A stretch of 41,124 bases of DNA, taken from contig CACYHN010000012.1 of assembly GCA_902774275.1 (NCBI GenBank), positions 1 to 41,124 on the forward strand, in the 5' to 3' direction. Made by a program: the position numbers and the translations under genes. A model generated the notes under the pieces. That model worked only from the letters and a program-made list of their open reading frames with translations, did not search any database and was not told the DNA's origin. This document shows, piece by piece, positions 1 through 8,106 of the stretch. The stretch comes from an uncultured Bacteroidales bacterium (lineage in GTDB: Bacteria; Bacteroidota; Bacteroidia; Bacteroidales; Bacteroidaceae). Numbering within the stretch: the stretch's first letter is position 1; every line of letters begins with the position of its first letter.

Positions 1-624
1 CTGCTTGCCGTCAATCTGTGCTGAACGGCTCAGAATCCGGTCATCACGGTAAGGCAGGTTGTAACTGGCCTTGAACGAGAGGGCACCCTTGGCCGATGCG
101 GTAAGGCGCATCACGATAACCTGATCGGGGAACGATACGAAACTCTCACGGGTGTACTCCACACCATTGGCTTTGAAACGTGTCAGGGCTACGGCGCGGT
201 CTATGTCCAGCTCCCTGTAATAGTCGGTGAAATCGGTGATTCCGTCAAAATCAAGCATAAGTGAACCGGCTGTCTGATAAGGCATACCATGTGCGCTCTT
301 GGACGAAATGTACTCGTCGCAAAGAGCCTGGGCATCGGAACGGCGTCCTTCCCAAAGGGCTTGGCGTATCTGCTCCAGTCCATCCTTTGCGGCGTAGTTT
401 ACATTGTTATGAGGACCTCCGCCCCAAATGGTCTCCTCGTTGATTTGAATACGTTCCTGGGCCGGTGTACCGAACACCATGGCACCCAATCGTCCGTTAC
501 CGAGCGGGAGGGCATCGGTCCACTGTTGTGCGGGGGTGTTGTACCAAAGTTTAAGTTCATGATTTTGTGATGAACATGACAGTGAAAGCATGGTCACCAA
601 GGCAATAAGCAAAGTTTTCTTCAT
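1..624 (-). CDS. GH95 family glycosidase, N-terminal fragment (alpha-L-fucosidase/alpha-L-galactosidase type)
   Basis: Open to the left window edge, so only the first 208 residues are seen. Translation starts at the ATG at 622-624 and gives a lipoprotein-like signal (MKKTLLIALVTMLSLSC, Cys17). The mature start contains DALPLGNGRLGAMVFG followed by INEETIWGGGP, the hallmark of the N-terminal beta-sandwich domain of GH95. The catalytic (alpha/alpha)6 barrel would lie beyond the window. GH95 enzymes remove alpha-1,2-L-fucose from glycans; some Bacteroidetes members act as alpha-L-galactosidases on complex glucuronoarabinoxylan, which would fit the xylan-related neighbours, but this fragment cannot separate the two. 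It is divergent from xylB across a 329-bp spacer. Family call is firm, substrate is inference. Confidence 0.88.
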   Translation of the reverse strand, partial: MKKTLLIALVTMLSLSCSSQNHELKLWYNTPAQQWTDALPLGNGRLGAMVFGTPAQERIQINEETIWGGGPHNNVNYAAKDGLEQIRQALWEGRRSDAQALCDEYISSKSAHGMPYQTAGSLMLDFDGITDFTDYYRELDIDRAVALTRFKANGVEYTRESFVSFPDQVIVMRLTASAKGALSFKASYNLPYRDDRILSRSAQIDGKQ

Positions 625-660
625 AAGCGAATCTGGATAGTGACAATTATTAATAGGTGT

Positions 661-668
661 CAAAAGTA
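661..668 (-). promoter_or_regulatory. Putative -7 box of GH95 gene
   Basis: Read on the minus strand this is TACTTTTG, an exact match to the Bacteroidetes -7 consensus TAnnTTTG. It lies 37 bp upstream of the GH95 ATG, giving a short leader of about 30 nt. No clear TTTG-type -33 box is seen, so the call rests on one box and position. Confidence 0.45.
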
Positions 669-703
669 CTCATTTTTTCGTTACACTACACGCTTGGGCT
701 AGA

Positions 704-852
704 ATAATACGTTCGCACACGGGTTTCCGGTCGGAGCGTCCGCTGTTTACGCAGGTACGGACGTATTCTTGGACGCTTGGACTGTATGAATACGTTCGCA
801 CCTGCGTTTCCTGTCGGAACGTCCGCTCGTTAGCGTCGGAGCGTCCGCGCTC
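704..852. repeat. Alternating direct and inverted repeats in divergent intergenic region
   Basis: The spacer between the GH95 gene and xylB holds a roughly 39-bp imperfect direct repeat (706-744 and 789-826, both beginning AATACGTTCGCAC and ending CGTCCGCT) and a partial third copy near 833-848. The segment 751-768 (GCAGGTACGGACGTATTC) is the imperfect reverse complement of 788-805 (16 of 18 positions), so a long hairpin with a 19-nt loop can form. Ten bases of it, CGCACCTGCG (797-806), recur at 39292-39301. The pattern resembles REP-type extragenic palindromes rather than a classic operator, but a regulator site cannot be excluded. Confidence 0.7.
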
Positions 853-894
853 AAAAAGAACCGTGCCGATGGTGTTCTTTTCAGTTCTTTTCAC

Positions 895-902
895 TACCTT
901 TG
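895..902 (+). promoter_or_regulatory. Putative -7 box of xylB operon
   Basis: TACCTTTG matches the Bacteroidetes TAnnTTTG -7 consensus and lies 52 bp upstream of the xylB ATG, predicting a leader of roughly 45 nt. A T-rich stretch (GTTCTTTTC, about 874-882) sits near the expected -33 position but is not a clean TTTG box. The xylB start, like most here, has no Shine-Dalgarno sequence. Confidence 0.5.
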
Positions 903-953
903 TTTGCCCTAATTTAAATTGACGGAAATTACAATCAATTATAAGTAAAAAGT

Positions 954-2432
954 ATGTATCTGTTAGGTTATGACATAGGCAGCTCTTCAGTGAAGTGCAG
1001 TCTCGTAGATGCCCAGAACGGCAGTTGTGTAGCAACAGCGTTTGCTCCAAAAAGTGAAGCACCCATTAAAGCAGTCAACCCGGGATGGGCTGAGCAGAAC
1101 CCTGAAGACTGGTGGTCATACCTGAAAGAGGCCACAGCAGCTGTTCTCTCCCAAAGCAATGTTGATGTAAAGGATATCAAAGCCATAGGTATCTCTTACC
1201 AGATGCACGGACTGGTGTGCGTTGACAAGCATCAGAAAGTGCTGCGCCCCGCTATCATATGGTGTGACTCCCGCGCAGTAGGCATCGGTGAGACCGCTTT
1301 CCAGGATCTGGGCCGCTCACAGTGTCTTACCCACCTGCTCAACACTCCAGGTAACTTCACAGCCTCCAAGCTGGCCTGGGTAAAGCAGAACGAGCCTAAG
1401 ATTTTTGACAAGATTGACAAGATAATGCTCCCCGGTGATTATATAGCAATGCGTCTTACCGGTGAGATTGCCACCACCATATCAGGCCTTTCAGAGGGTA
1501 TGTTCTGGGATTTCCAGACAGGCGATGTAGCCGGATTCCTGCTTGACTACTACGGCATACCGCGCTCATTCATACCCAAGATTGTACCCACATTCGCAGA
1601 GCAGGGCAAGCTAACATCAGCTGCTGCTAAGGAACTGTGCCTGGCAGAGGGCACACCCGTAACCTACCGTGCCGGTGACCAGCCCAACAACGCACTTTCA
1701 CTCAACGTATTCGAGCCTGGTGAGATAGCATCCACCGCAGGTACATCAGGTGTAGTATATGGTGTGAACGGTGAGATAAGCTATGACCCCAAGTCAAGAG
1801 TGAACACCTTTGCCCACGTAAACCACAAGACCGGATTCAACCGTCTAGGTATTCTGCTCTGCATCAATGGCACAGGTATCCTTAATGCCTGGATGAAGCG
1901 CAACATCGTACCTGAGGGCATAGGTTATGCTGAGATGAATGACCTGGCAGCCCAGGCACCCATAGGTTCAGGCGGAGTATCAGTGCTGCCGTTCGGTAAC
2001 GGCGCAGAACGTGTGCTTGAGAACAAGGAGCGCGGCTGCAGCTTCAACGGAGTGAACTTCAACATCAACAACCGTTCACATCTGATCCGTGCCGCCCAGG
2101 AGGGTATAGTATTCTCATTCAAATACGGAATAGAGATAATGGAGGATATGGGCATGCCCGTGAACAAGATCCACGCCGGCAATGCCAACATGTTCCTGAG
2201 CCCCATCTTCCGTGACACCCTGGCCGGTGTTACAGGCGCCACCATTGAGCTTTACAACACAGACGGTTCAATAGGTGCTGCCAAGGGTGCAGGCATGGGA
2301 GCCCACATCTACAATGATCACAACGAGGCCTTCGCTTCACTACAGAAGATCCGCGTCATAGAGCCTAAGGCTTCCGATATGCCCGCATACGATGAGGCCT
2401 ACCAGCGCTGGAAATCATACGTACAACAATAG
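954..2432 (+). CDS. xylB: Xylulokinase (FGGY family)
   Basis: Cytoplasmic kinase that phosphorylates D-xylulose to xylulose 5-phosphate, the entry into the pentose phosphate pathway. At 492 aa it is close to the roughly 484 aa of E. coli XylB. The first FGGY domain opens with LGYDIGSSSVK (Asp7, metal/ATP contact) and carries the sugar-recognition motif QMHG at residues 83-86. Asp242 in RAGDQPNNA corresponds to the catalytic Asp of the family, and TAGTSG follows as the nucleotide-binding segment. The ATG at 954 precedes an immediately recognisable domain start. GH8 begins 17 bp downstream, so the two are very likely co-transcribed: oligoxylan is cut to xylose and xylulose is phosphorylated. 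No xylose isomerase gene is in this window. Confidence 0.95.
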   Translation: MYLLGYDIGSSSVKCSLVDAQNGSCVATAFAPKSEAPIKAVNPGWAEQNPEDWWSYLKEATAAVLSQSNVDVKDIKAIGISYQMHGLVCVDKHQKVLRPAIIWCDSRAVGIGETAFQDLGRSQCLTHLLNTPGNFTASKLAWVKQNEPKIFDKIDKIMLPGDYIAMRLTGEIATTISGLSEGMFWDFQTGDVAGFLLDYYGIPRSFIPKIVPTFAEQGKLTSAAAKELCLAEGTPVTYRAGDQPNNALSLNVFEPGEIASTAGTSGVVYGVNGEISYDPKSRVNTFAHVNHKTGFNRLGILLCINGTGILNAWMKRNIVPEGIGYAEMNDLAAQAPIGSGGVSVLPFGNGAERVLENKERGCSFNGVNFNINNRSHLIRAAQEGIVFSFKYGIEIMEDMGMPVNKIHAGNANMFLSPIFRDTLAGVTGATIELYNTDGSIGAAKGAGMGAHIYNDHNEAFASLQKIRVIEPKASDMPAYDEAYQRWKSYVQQ

Positions 2433-2449
2433 CCAATTAATTAACTAAA

Positions 2450-3742
2450 ATGAGAAAGAACAAGACAAAAGCCATTATTATGGCAGCTCTCTGCGCATTC
2501 CTGGCCATTGCCGCCTGCGCATCATCAGCAAAAGCAAAGAAACTTGAACCGGCCAAGAAAGGCTACATAGAGACAGGCAAGTACCGCAACTATCTCAAGG
2601 AAGCAGGCTTCAGCCAGGCTGAGATTGACGCCAAGATCAATGAGATCTATTCAATCATATTTGAGGGTGAGGATGCAGCTTACAAGGACGTTGACGTTGA
2701 GGTTGACGGCAAGACAGTAAAGATGGGTTACATATCAGACGTAAAGAACAATGACGTCCGTACTGAGGGTCAGTCATACGCCATGATGGTAGCCGTACAG
2801 ATGAACAAGCCTGAATTATTCAATAAGGTATGGCGCTGGTCAAAGCACTTTATGCGTCACAATGAGGATGGTGCCTCACACGGTCTGTTTGCATGGTCAT
2901 GCCGCACCGACGGCCGCCGCACCTCACAGGGTTCTGCCAGTGACGGTGAGCTCTACTACGTGACAGACCTGCTGCTGGCTTCACGCCGCTGGGGCAGCTA
3001 TGAGGAGTTTGACTACCTCAAGGAGGCTCAGGAGCTGCTTAATGACCTCTTCTCAAAGGACGGCACAGGCGGTGTTACCAACATCATCAACATGGACAAG
3101 AAGCTCATCAACTTCTGCCCCGATACCCGTTCAAACGAGTGGACCGATCCTTCATACCACCTGCCCGCTTTCTATGAGATCTGGGCCGAGACAGCCAAGG
3201 ACGGCCGTGAGGCTATCTACCGCGAGCTGGCTGACAGCGCACGTGCATACCTGCACCGCGCCTGCGACCCCGTTACCGGTATCAACCCCGACCAAAGCCA
3301 GTTTGACGGTACTCCCAACCGCGGCAGCGAGTTCCACTATGACTCATGGCGCGTACCCATGAACATTGCAATGGACTTCACATGGTACCACAAGGATGCA
3401 GAGTGGCAGACTGAGTATGCCAAGAAGTTCCAGAACGCCATCCTGGGCCGCTACGGTATAACCGAGTTCCCCGATCAGTTCGCCCTTAACGGTGACGCTC
3501 CCCGCTTCCTCATGGGCGGCGGCCGTTGGAGAGGCAACCTGCGCCACTCAATAGGTTTCGTAGGAACTATGGCCACCACAGCCCTCATGTGCAGCAGCGA
3601 TTATAACGAGGAGCTGATACGCCATATGTTCTCACTCAAGCACGAGCCATATGAGGACGGCTACTATGACATCTATTATGACGGACTTATCTACCTCTTC
3701 TCACTGCTCCACCTGAGCGGCAACTATCGCATGAACTGGTAA
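2450..3742 (+). CDS. GH8 reducing-end xylose-releasing exo-oligoxylanase-like lipoprotein
   Basis: 430-aa exported enzyme with a type II signal (lipobox IAAC, Cys23). The body matches the GH8 exo-oligoxylanase (Rex, EC 3.2.1.156) type. Likely general acid Glu106 lies in VRTEGQSYAMM, Asp165 in GSASDGELYY helps position substrate, and the likely base Asp298 lies in EFHYDSWRVP. The 192-residue spacing of Glu to Asp agrees with characterised Rex enzymes. Such enzymes remove xylose from the reducing end of xylo-oligosaccharides rather than cutting polymeric xylan. The lipid anchor suggests action in the periplasm or at the outer membrane. It is the last gene of the xylB transcript, followed by a strong terminator. 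Family certain; exo-specificity inferred from motif similarity. Confidence 0.9.
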   Translation: MRKNKTKAIIMAALCAFLAIAACASSAKAKKLEPAKKGYIETGKYRNYLKEAGFSQAEIDAKINEIYSIIFEGEDAAYKDVDVEVDGKTVKMGYISDVKNNDVRTEGQSYAMMVAVQMNKPELFNKVWRWSKHFMRHNEDGASHGLFAWSCRTDGRRTSQGSASDGELYYVTDLLLASRRWGSYEEFDYLKEAQELLNDLFSKDGTGGVTNIINMDKKLINFCPDTRSNEWTDPSYHLPAFYEIWAETAKDGREAIYRELADSARAYLHRACDPVTGINPDQSQFDGTPNRGSEFHYDSWRVPMNIAMDFTWYHKDAEWQTEYAKKFQNAILGRYGITEFPDQFALNGDAPRFLMGGGRWRGNLRHSIGFVGTMATTALMCSSDYNEELIRHMFSLKHEPYEDGYYDIYYDGLIYLFSLLHLSGNYRMNW

Positions 3743-3764
3743 GACCTCTGAATATACCGACCTT

Positions 3765-3807
3765 ATGCGTCCGGACCGTTACAAACATGGCCCGGACGCA
3801 TTTTTTA
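3765..3807 (+). terminator. Rho-independent terminator of xylB-GH8
   Basis: TGCGTCCGG (3766-3774) pairs perfectly with CCGGACGCA (3792-3800) across a 17-nt loop and is followed at once by six T. It sits 23 bp after the GH8 stop codon. Confidence 0.9.
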
Positions 3808-3850
3808 ATAAAAAAAGGTATAAAATAACCTTCATATCTGAAATTCTTAT

Positions 3851-3858
3851 TATCTTTA
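3851..3858 (+). promoter_or_regulatory. Possible -7 box upstream of fasciclin lipoprotein
   Basis: TATCTTTA is one base off the TAnnTTTG consensus. It lies after the GH8 terminator and 100 bp before the next ATG, so an independent promoter is expected hereabouts. No convincing -33 box is visible. Confidence 0.3.
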
Positions 3859-3958
3859 CGCGCTATAACTGCGCAATCCGTGCGGACTGTCCTTTGTCCA
3901 AACAGATGATAGTTATACTTAATAACCTGATAACTAAATAATTAATTAACCAAACAAT

Positions 3959-6214
3959 ATGAAAATCAACAAAAGATCAATCAGAAAGTCAGCGATTGCC
4001 GCAGTCGCAACAGTTCTGTTAGGTATTGCATCTTCATGTACAGACCTTTGGAGTGAGCAGCATCCCGGCACATACTACATCAGTGACGGTAAAACCATCG
4101 CCACATTCCTTGAGGATTATCGTGATCCGGAAACTGGAGAACAAATCTTCTCAGATTTCATCTGGATTCTCAAGTATGTCAACAAAAAAGGGGACAGCTA
4201 TTGGGGAGAACTTAAGACATATGGTGACCGAACCCTCTTTGCTCCTACAAATCAAGCTTTAAAAAACTATTTGGAGGAGAGAAAAAATCAGGAACCTGAC
4301 CCTGTAAAAAAAGAGCTTTACTTTAGCAGTGTCCAGAGCCTTCCTGATTCAATCATTGACTCTATAAGGAGAACTCACCTTTGTAAAGAGACCATGTTCC
4401 TTGATGATTTGAGAGATGCCAAGAATCGTACTCTTCCTTTCTCAAACATGTTGAACCGTTATCTTAGATTTGAAGTTTTTGACAAATATCCAGATCCCAA
4501 CGATTCATCTAATGTAAAAGTTGCATACAAAATTTTACCGACATCAACTATCATAGAACCTGATGATTCAACCGTTAATGGTGTAATTCATATTATCGAT
4601 GAAGTTATCAGACAAAGCACTGAGACACTTCCCGGTTATCTAAGGCTCAATAACATTAAAGCCAAAGACGCATTTAAGGCTACAATCTTCCTCAAGGCAT
4701 TGGAGGAAACCAGACTTTCTGTTCAACTTGAAAAAACCAAGGATCCAGATTATCCTGCACCTGCATATGATTCTACTTTAGCTTACATTGAGATGACAGG
4801 AGAATCAAAGTATTACTATGAAACCGGTAATGAAAATGTCGGTAATGGACAACAGCAGAGACAGATTTGGCCCGATGAGCGTCTGTTCAAATTTACATTG
4901 TTCGCTGTTACTGACTCTGTCCTTAAGAATGTTTATAACATAACAGATGCATTAGAAGATGGTATTGATGGAGGTATCAGTCTTAAAACCTACGCCAAGA
5001 GTGTTTACACAGACCATACTGATGACAATGATACTCTGAGCACCAGCCCGCTGTACAGACTTATGGCCTACCATATCCTCCCGTGCTGGCTGGAACGTCA
5101 TTTATTAAACTTTACAGATCCCAACATTATTGAAAACTACAAGAAAGCTTGCCCGGATTCAATAGACATGGAGGATTTCTATGAGACAATGCAACGTTCA
5201 ATTATACGTGTAAGCACACCATATGATAAAGGTTCAGGCTTTGACGGAAAATATGTCTTCATCAATCGCAAGGGAACTGTTTCTGCAGGCCTGGAGGAAC
5301 CAGGTATCAGAATTTGGAATAGTGATGAACTTCCGGACGGATTTGATACAGAAGGTGCTTTGAACGGTGGTTACTATTTCATAGACCGCCTGCTGTTATT
5401 TGATGAGAACACCAAAAAAGCACTTAATACAAGAATAAGAATCTCTGGTAACACACTTTCTCCGGATTTCATCAACAGTGGAGCCCGTGGCCGTATGAGA
5501 CAGACACTTGGGGATAAGCCTACCACATTCACTGTATATAACTACAAAGATGGTTATTGCACAAATGTAAGAGCTACTGAACAGACTACCTATGTTGTCA
5601 GGTATCAGGATAAGAACTGGGATATCATGAATAATGATGAGATGAATATTAAAGGTAATTTTGATATTGTATTCCGTCTGCCCCCCGTTCCGCGTTCAGA
5701 CACTTATGAGATAAGATTATTCATTAATTGCCAAAGTACTACTAATAAGAGTCTTAGAAACACTAGAGGTATTGTACACTTCTTAACCTATGCAGCAGAA
5801 CCAGGACTCGATATGAATTCATGGATGTCATGGGGTTGGGAACCTTGCGGAATTCCGGTTGACATGACCATGTCACCTACTATGGATCCTGAAATTGGTA
5901 GTGTTATGGATAAGAATGCAAAGGGAAGCACTCCTGAAGAAAAGGAGTTGTTTATTCAGGCAAATGACAAGGCAATGCATAACCGTGGTTTTATGAAGGC
6001 GCCTGCAGGATATAGTGTAGGAGGTGATGGCCGTCTGCGTCACCATGATATTTGTTTCCGTAAGATTGTAACTACTATGCCTATGGATCCAGACAAGGAT
6101 TATTACCTCCGTATGCGTCAGATTAAGGAAGATGGTGGTATTGCACCTATGAACATCGTGGAGATTGTTCCTAAGTCAATATATGCAGGTGGTGTTCCTG
6201 AGGACAGATATTAA
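3959..6214 (+). CDS. Fasciclin-domain lipoprotein (third copy, outside the SusCD operon)
   Basis: 751 aa with a clear lipobox (GIASSC, Cys27). Residues roughly 40-210 hold a fasciclin-like (FAS1) domain with the typical DRTLFAPTNQAL segment and a VNGVIHIIDEVI motif at its end. A second, more degenerate FAS1-like part follows (about 220-480, with HILPCWLERHLLNF and GGYYFIDRLLLF). The C-terminal third looks like a beta-sandwich (FDIVFRLPPVPRSDTYEIRLF). FAS1 domains mediate adhesion or glycan contact in other systems; Bacteroidetes PULs often encode such lipoproteins, with no settled role. It shares lipoprotein signal plus FAS1 plus C-terminal sandwich layout with the fasciclin proteins at 20844 and 27682. 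Transcribed alone, between terminators. Confidence 0.8.
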   Translation: MKINKRSIRKSAIAAVATVLLGIASSCTDLWSEQHPGTYYISDGKTIATFLEDYRDPETGEQIFSDFIWILKYVNKKGDSYWGELKTYGDRTLFAPTNQALKNYLEERKNQEPDPVKKELYFSSVQSLPDSIIDSIRRTHLCKETMFLDDLRDAKNRTLPFSNMLNRYLRFEVFDKYPDPNDSSNVKVAYKILPTSTIIEPDDSTVNGVIHIIDEVIRQSTETLPGYLRLNNIKAKDAFKATIFLKALEETRLSVQLEKTKDPDYPAPAYDSTLAYIEMTGESKYYYETGNENVGNGQQQRQIWPDERLFKFTLFAVTDSVLKNVYNITDALEDGIDGGISLKTYAKSVYTDHTDDNDTLSTSPLYRLMAYHILPCWLERHLLNFTDPNIIENYKKACPDSIDMEDFYETMQRSIIRVSTPYDKGSGFDGKYVFINRKGTVSAGLEEPGIRIWNSDELPDGFDTEGALNGGYYFIDRLLLFDENTKKALNTRIRISGNTLSPDFINSGARGRMRQTLGDKPTTFTVYNYKDGYCTNVRATEQTTYVVRYQDKNWDIMNNDEMNIKGNFDIVFRLPPVPRSDTYEIRLFINCQSTTNKSLRNTRGIVHFLTYAAEPGLDMNSWMSWGWEPCGIPVDMTMSPTMDPEIGSVMDKNAKGSTPEEKELFIQANDKAMHNRGFMKAPAGYSVGGDGRLRHHDICFRKIVTTMPMDPDKDYYLRMRQIKEDGGIAPMNIVEIVPKSIYAGGVPEDRY

Positions 6215-6230
6215 TAATTTCAGTGATAAT

Positions 6231-6264
6231 AAAAGAGGATGGCAGATTTGTCATCCTCTTTTAT
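6231..6264 (+). terminator. Terminator of the fasciclin lipoprotein gene
   Basis: AAAAGAGGATG (6231-6241) and CATCCTCTTTT (6252-6262) form an 11-bp stem with a 10-nt loop, ending in a T-rich run. It begins 17 bp after the stop codon. Confidence 0.9.
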
Positions 6265-6282
6265 TTTATATATAAAGTTGTA

Positions 6283-6318
6283 TATAAAAAAAGCGTGCCT
6301 GAATATAAGGCACGCTTT
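6283..6318 (-). terminator. Terminator of the minus-strand sigma-factor operon
   Basis: AAAGCGTGCCT (6290-6300) and AGGCACGCTTT (6308-6318) form a perfect 11-bp stem with a 7-nt loop. On the minus strand it is followed by a run of T (the A run at 6285-6290), so it ends transcription arriving from the gene at 6341-7135. Confidence 0.9.
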
Positions 6319-6340
6319 CATAAATCAGTACATTAGAAAC

Positions 6341-7135
6341 TTATCTGGATCTGTTTGTATTATTAAAACCAGGACCAAACTGAGGAGTGAACTGAGGGCC
6401 GTTATTCTGCTGCTGACCTCTCTGTGGAATACCCATCTGAGGTACTTGAGGAACAAATCCCCGACCAAACCCAGGGCCAAACTGCCCACCTGACTGAGGA
6501 CCGAACTGCTGCCTGCGCTGCTGCCATAAGCTGTCACGTTCACGGAAACGGCGGCGTGTCTCCTCCATACGGCGTATCATTGCCGTATCAGGCTCTCCCC
6601 AGTTACGCCAGTAGTTCTCCCACCACTGTTGCTGCTGTTCATCAGCCTGCTGCATTTCACGCTGACGGAAACGCTGGAAATCATACATGTGGGGCTGCAT
6701 CATGAACTGCGGGTTCATCTGGTTCCACTGCCCCATCATCTGGAACTGACGTTCTGATGTCTGACGGGTCTGCTCTGAACGCTGCCCCCAAACCTTCTGA
6801 CCAAGTTCCCACTGGGCCACACCTACCTTCTGACGGGTGGAGTCAGGCAGAGCCTTGTCAAGTTTCTGCATATAGCCGGAATTTATCTCCTGCCAACGCT
6901 TCATGTATTCACGTGACTCAGGTTGTAGTTCACGGTTCAACTTGGCAAGCTGCTCATTATACTCAATGTAAATCTTGGCAAACTTCTCGTACTCCTTCTT
7001 GGTGAGATTGGCATTCTCCTTGATAAAACGCAGGGAAGCATTGATCATCTGCTCATCCCTCTCCTGCGCCATCATGGAAGGTGAGGAAAGGAACAAGCCG
7101 GCAAGAATCAACAATGCTGTCCAGCGTTTCTTCAT
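6341..7135 (-). CDS. Exported Q/M/P-rich protein of unknown function
   Basis: 264 aa with a Sec signal peptide (cut likely after SMMAQ). Residues about 25-110 are a charged helical region (LTKKEYEKFAKIYIEYNEQLAKLNREL), somewhat like Spy/CpxP-type periplasmic stress proteins. The rest is low complexity: runs rich in Gln, Met, Trp and Arg, then Gly-Pro-Gln-Phe repeats (FGPQSGGQFGPGFGRG). It is the last gene of a three-gene unit after the sigma factor and a one-TM protein, 3 bp from the latter's stop. The context suggests an envelope-stress or sigma-target role, but I do not recognise the family. Confidence 0.75.
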   Translation of the reverse strand: MKKRWTALLILAGLFLSSPSMMAQERDEQMINASLRFIKENANLTKKEYEKFAKIYIEYNEQLAKLNRELQPESREYMKRWQEINSGYMQKLDKALPDSTRQKVGVAQWELGQKVWGQRSEQTRQTSERQFQMMGQWNQMNPQFMMQPHMYDFQRFRQREMQQADEQQQQWWENYWRNWGEPDTAMIRRMEETRRRFRERDSLWQQRRQQFGPQSGGQFGPGFGRGFVPQVPQMGIPQRGQQQNNGPQFTPQFGPGFNNTNRSR

Positions 7136-7138
7136 AAA

Positions 7139-7465
7139 TCAGTTGCCGTAGTAATTACTCATCATTGAATACAAGCTCAGCTCTTCTGCACTCATATCCT
7201 GTAACACCTCATCCACACTTGCGCACTGTGAGATGTTATCATAATCAGGAATATTCAGACTGCTTCCAAACGGATGCAGGAACAGCAGAGCAACTGCTGC
7301 AGCACTGGCAACGCTTGCAAACAAAGCATAAATCTTACGCTCCCTGTTCTGCTTGCGCTGCTTGCCAATCTGGGACACAACACGCTCTGTCATGTCATCA
7401 AGGAAATGCTCAGGCATCTTAAAAGGCATCTCCCTACTCAAACTTTCCAGATCAAACTCTTTCAT
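7139..7465 (-). CDS. Small single-TM protein, possible anti-sigma factor
   Basis: 108 aa, start ATG overlapping the sigma-factor stop by 4 nt (ATGA), implying translational coupling. Residues 1-45 are hydrophilic and basic toward the end (GKQRKQNRERK), residues about 46-64 form one TM helix (IYALFASVASAAAVALLFL), and the remainder is acidic and would be periplasmic. The arrangement fits an anti-sigma factor: cytosolic sigma-binding tail, TM helix, short periplasmic sensor. It lacks any zinc-binding ZAS motif and any FecR domain, so it is not of the SusCD trans-envelope type. The role is inferred from position and topology only. Confidence 0.7.
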   Translation of the reverse strand: MKEFDLESLSREMPFKMPEHFLDDMTERVVSQIGKQRKQNRERKIYALFASVASAAAVALLFLHPFGSSLNIPDYDNISQCASVDEVLQDMSAEELSLYSMMSNYYGN

Positions 7466-8052
7466 AACTGATGTTCTAATATATAATCCTTTATCTTTTG
7501 TACTGCGTAGTGATAGTTGGTTTTAAGCGTATTGACGCTATCTCCTACTATCTGGTGTATCTCCTCGTAACTCTTGTCATCATAGTAACGCAGGTTAAAC
7601 ACCATTTTCTGCTTGGCAGGCAGCAAGGCTATGGCCTCCTGCAGCAAAACCAGAGTCTCATCGGCATTGGGGCTTACCTCCTCACGAACGCTGTCCTTAA
7701 GTGAATCACCCAAGTCATCAACTGACATCGTGAAACCGGCCCTGTTCTTCAATAATTTAAGACTCTCATTCGTAGCTATCTTGTAGAGCCATGATGAAAG
7801 CGGGTACTCGTTAGAGTATGTGCTACGGTACTTGTACACGTTTATCATCGTCTCCTGCAAGCAATCCTCAGCATCGTCATGTGACACCACCATTCTGCGT
7901 ATGTGCCAGTATAACTGTTCACCATACTTCTTCATAATGAGGCGCACCGCTTGTTCTACATGATTATCATCACACAGCATACGGGCAATGGATTCATCGC
8001 TCACTGAAAGGGATCCTTGACTCTGCATACTGTCACTCAAATCACGCTTCAT
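7462..8052 (-). CDS. ECF-type RNA polymerase sigma factor
   Basis: About 196 aa with both core ECF regions. Sigma2 includes HDDAEDCLQETMINVYKY and SSWLYKIATNESLKLLKN. Sigma4 includes LLPAKQKMVFNLRYYDDKSYEEI with an HTH ending SVNTLKTNYHYAVQKIK. I chose the ATG at 8050-8052 (MKRDLSD). The longer frame to 8076 would begin with TTG and would overlap a likely -7 box (minus strand, 8074-8082), placing the transcript start downstream of it. The gene is coupled to the putative anti-sigma protein and lies 54 bp after the GH43 stop. Whether it controls the nearby glycan genes or only itself cannot be told from sequence. Confidence 0.9.
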   Translation of the reverse strand: MKRDLSDSMQSQGSLSVSDESIARMLCDDNHVEQAVRLIMKKYGEQLYWHIRRMVVSHDDAEDCLQETMINVYKYRSTYSNEYPLSSWLYKIATNESLKLLKNRAGFTMSVDDLGDSLKDSVREEVSPNADETLVLLQEAIALLPAKQKMVFNLRYYDDKSYEEIHQIVGDSVNTLKTNYHYAVQKIKDYILEHQL

Positions 8053-8073
8053 CTCTAATATATCACTACCTGG

Positions 8074-8104
8074 CAAAAGTTAAGTTATTATATTTTTTTA
8101 ACTT
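8074..8104. promoter_or_regulatory. AT-rich inverted repeat and possible promoter of the sigma operon
   Basis: AAAAGTTAA (8075-8083) and TTAACTTTT are arranged as an inverted repeat around an AT-rich centre, between the GH43 stop and the sigma-factor start. On the minus strand it includes TAACTTTTG, close to the TAnnTTTG -7 box. It may be a sigma-operon promoter with an operator-like palindrome, or a weak terminator of the GH43 pair. Confidence 0.4.
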
Positions 8105-8106
8105 TT

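Noticed and set aside
670-1062. Open frame on the minus strand overlapping the xylB start
   Set aside because: It overlaps clear xylB coding sequence and the repeat region, and its protein has no recognisable domain.
6231-6318. Two adjacent hairpins as one riboswitch-like structure
   Set aside because: Each is a self-contained terminator for one of two converging genes, with properly oriented T runs.
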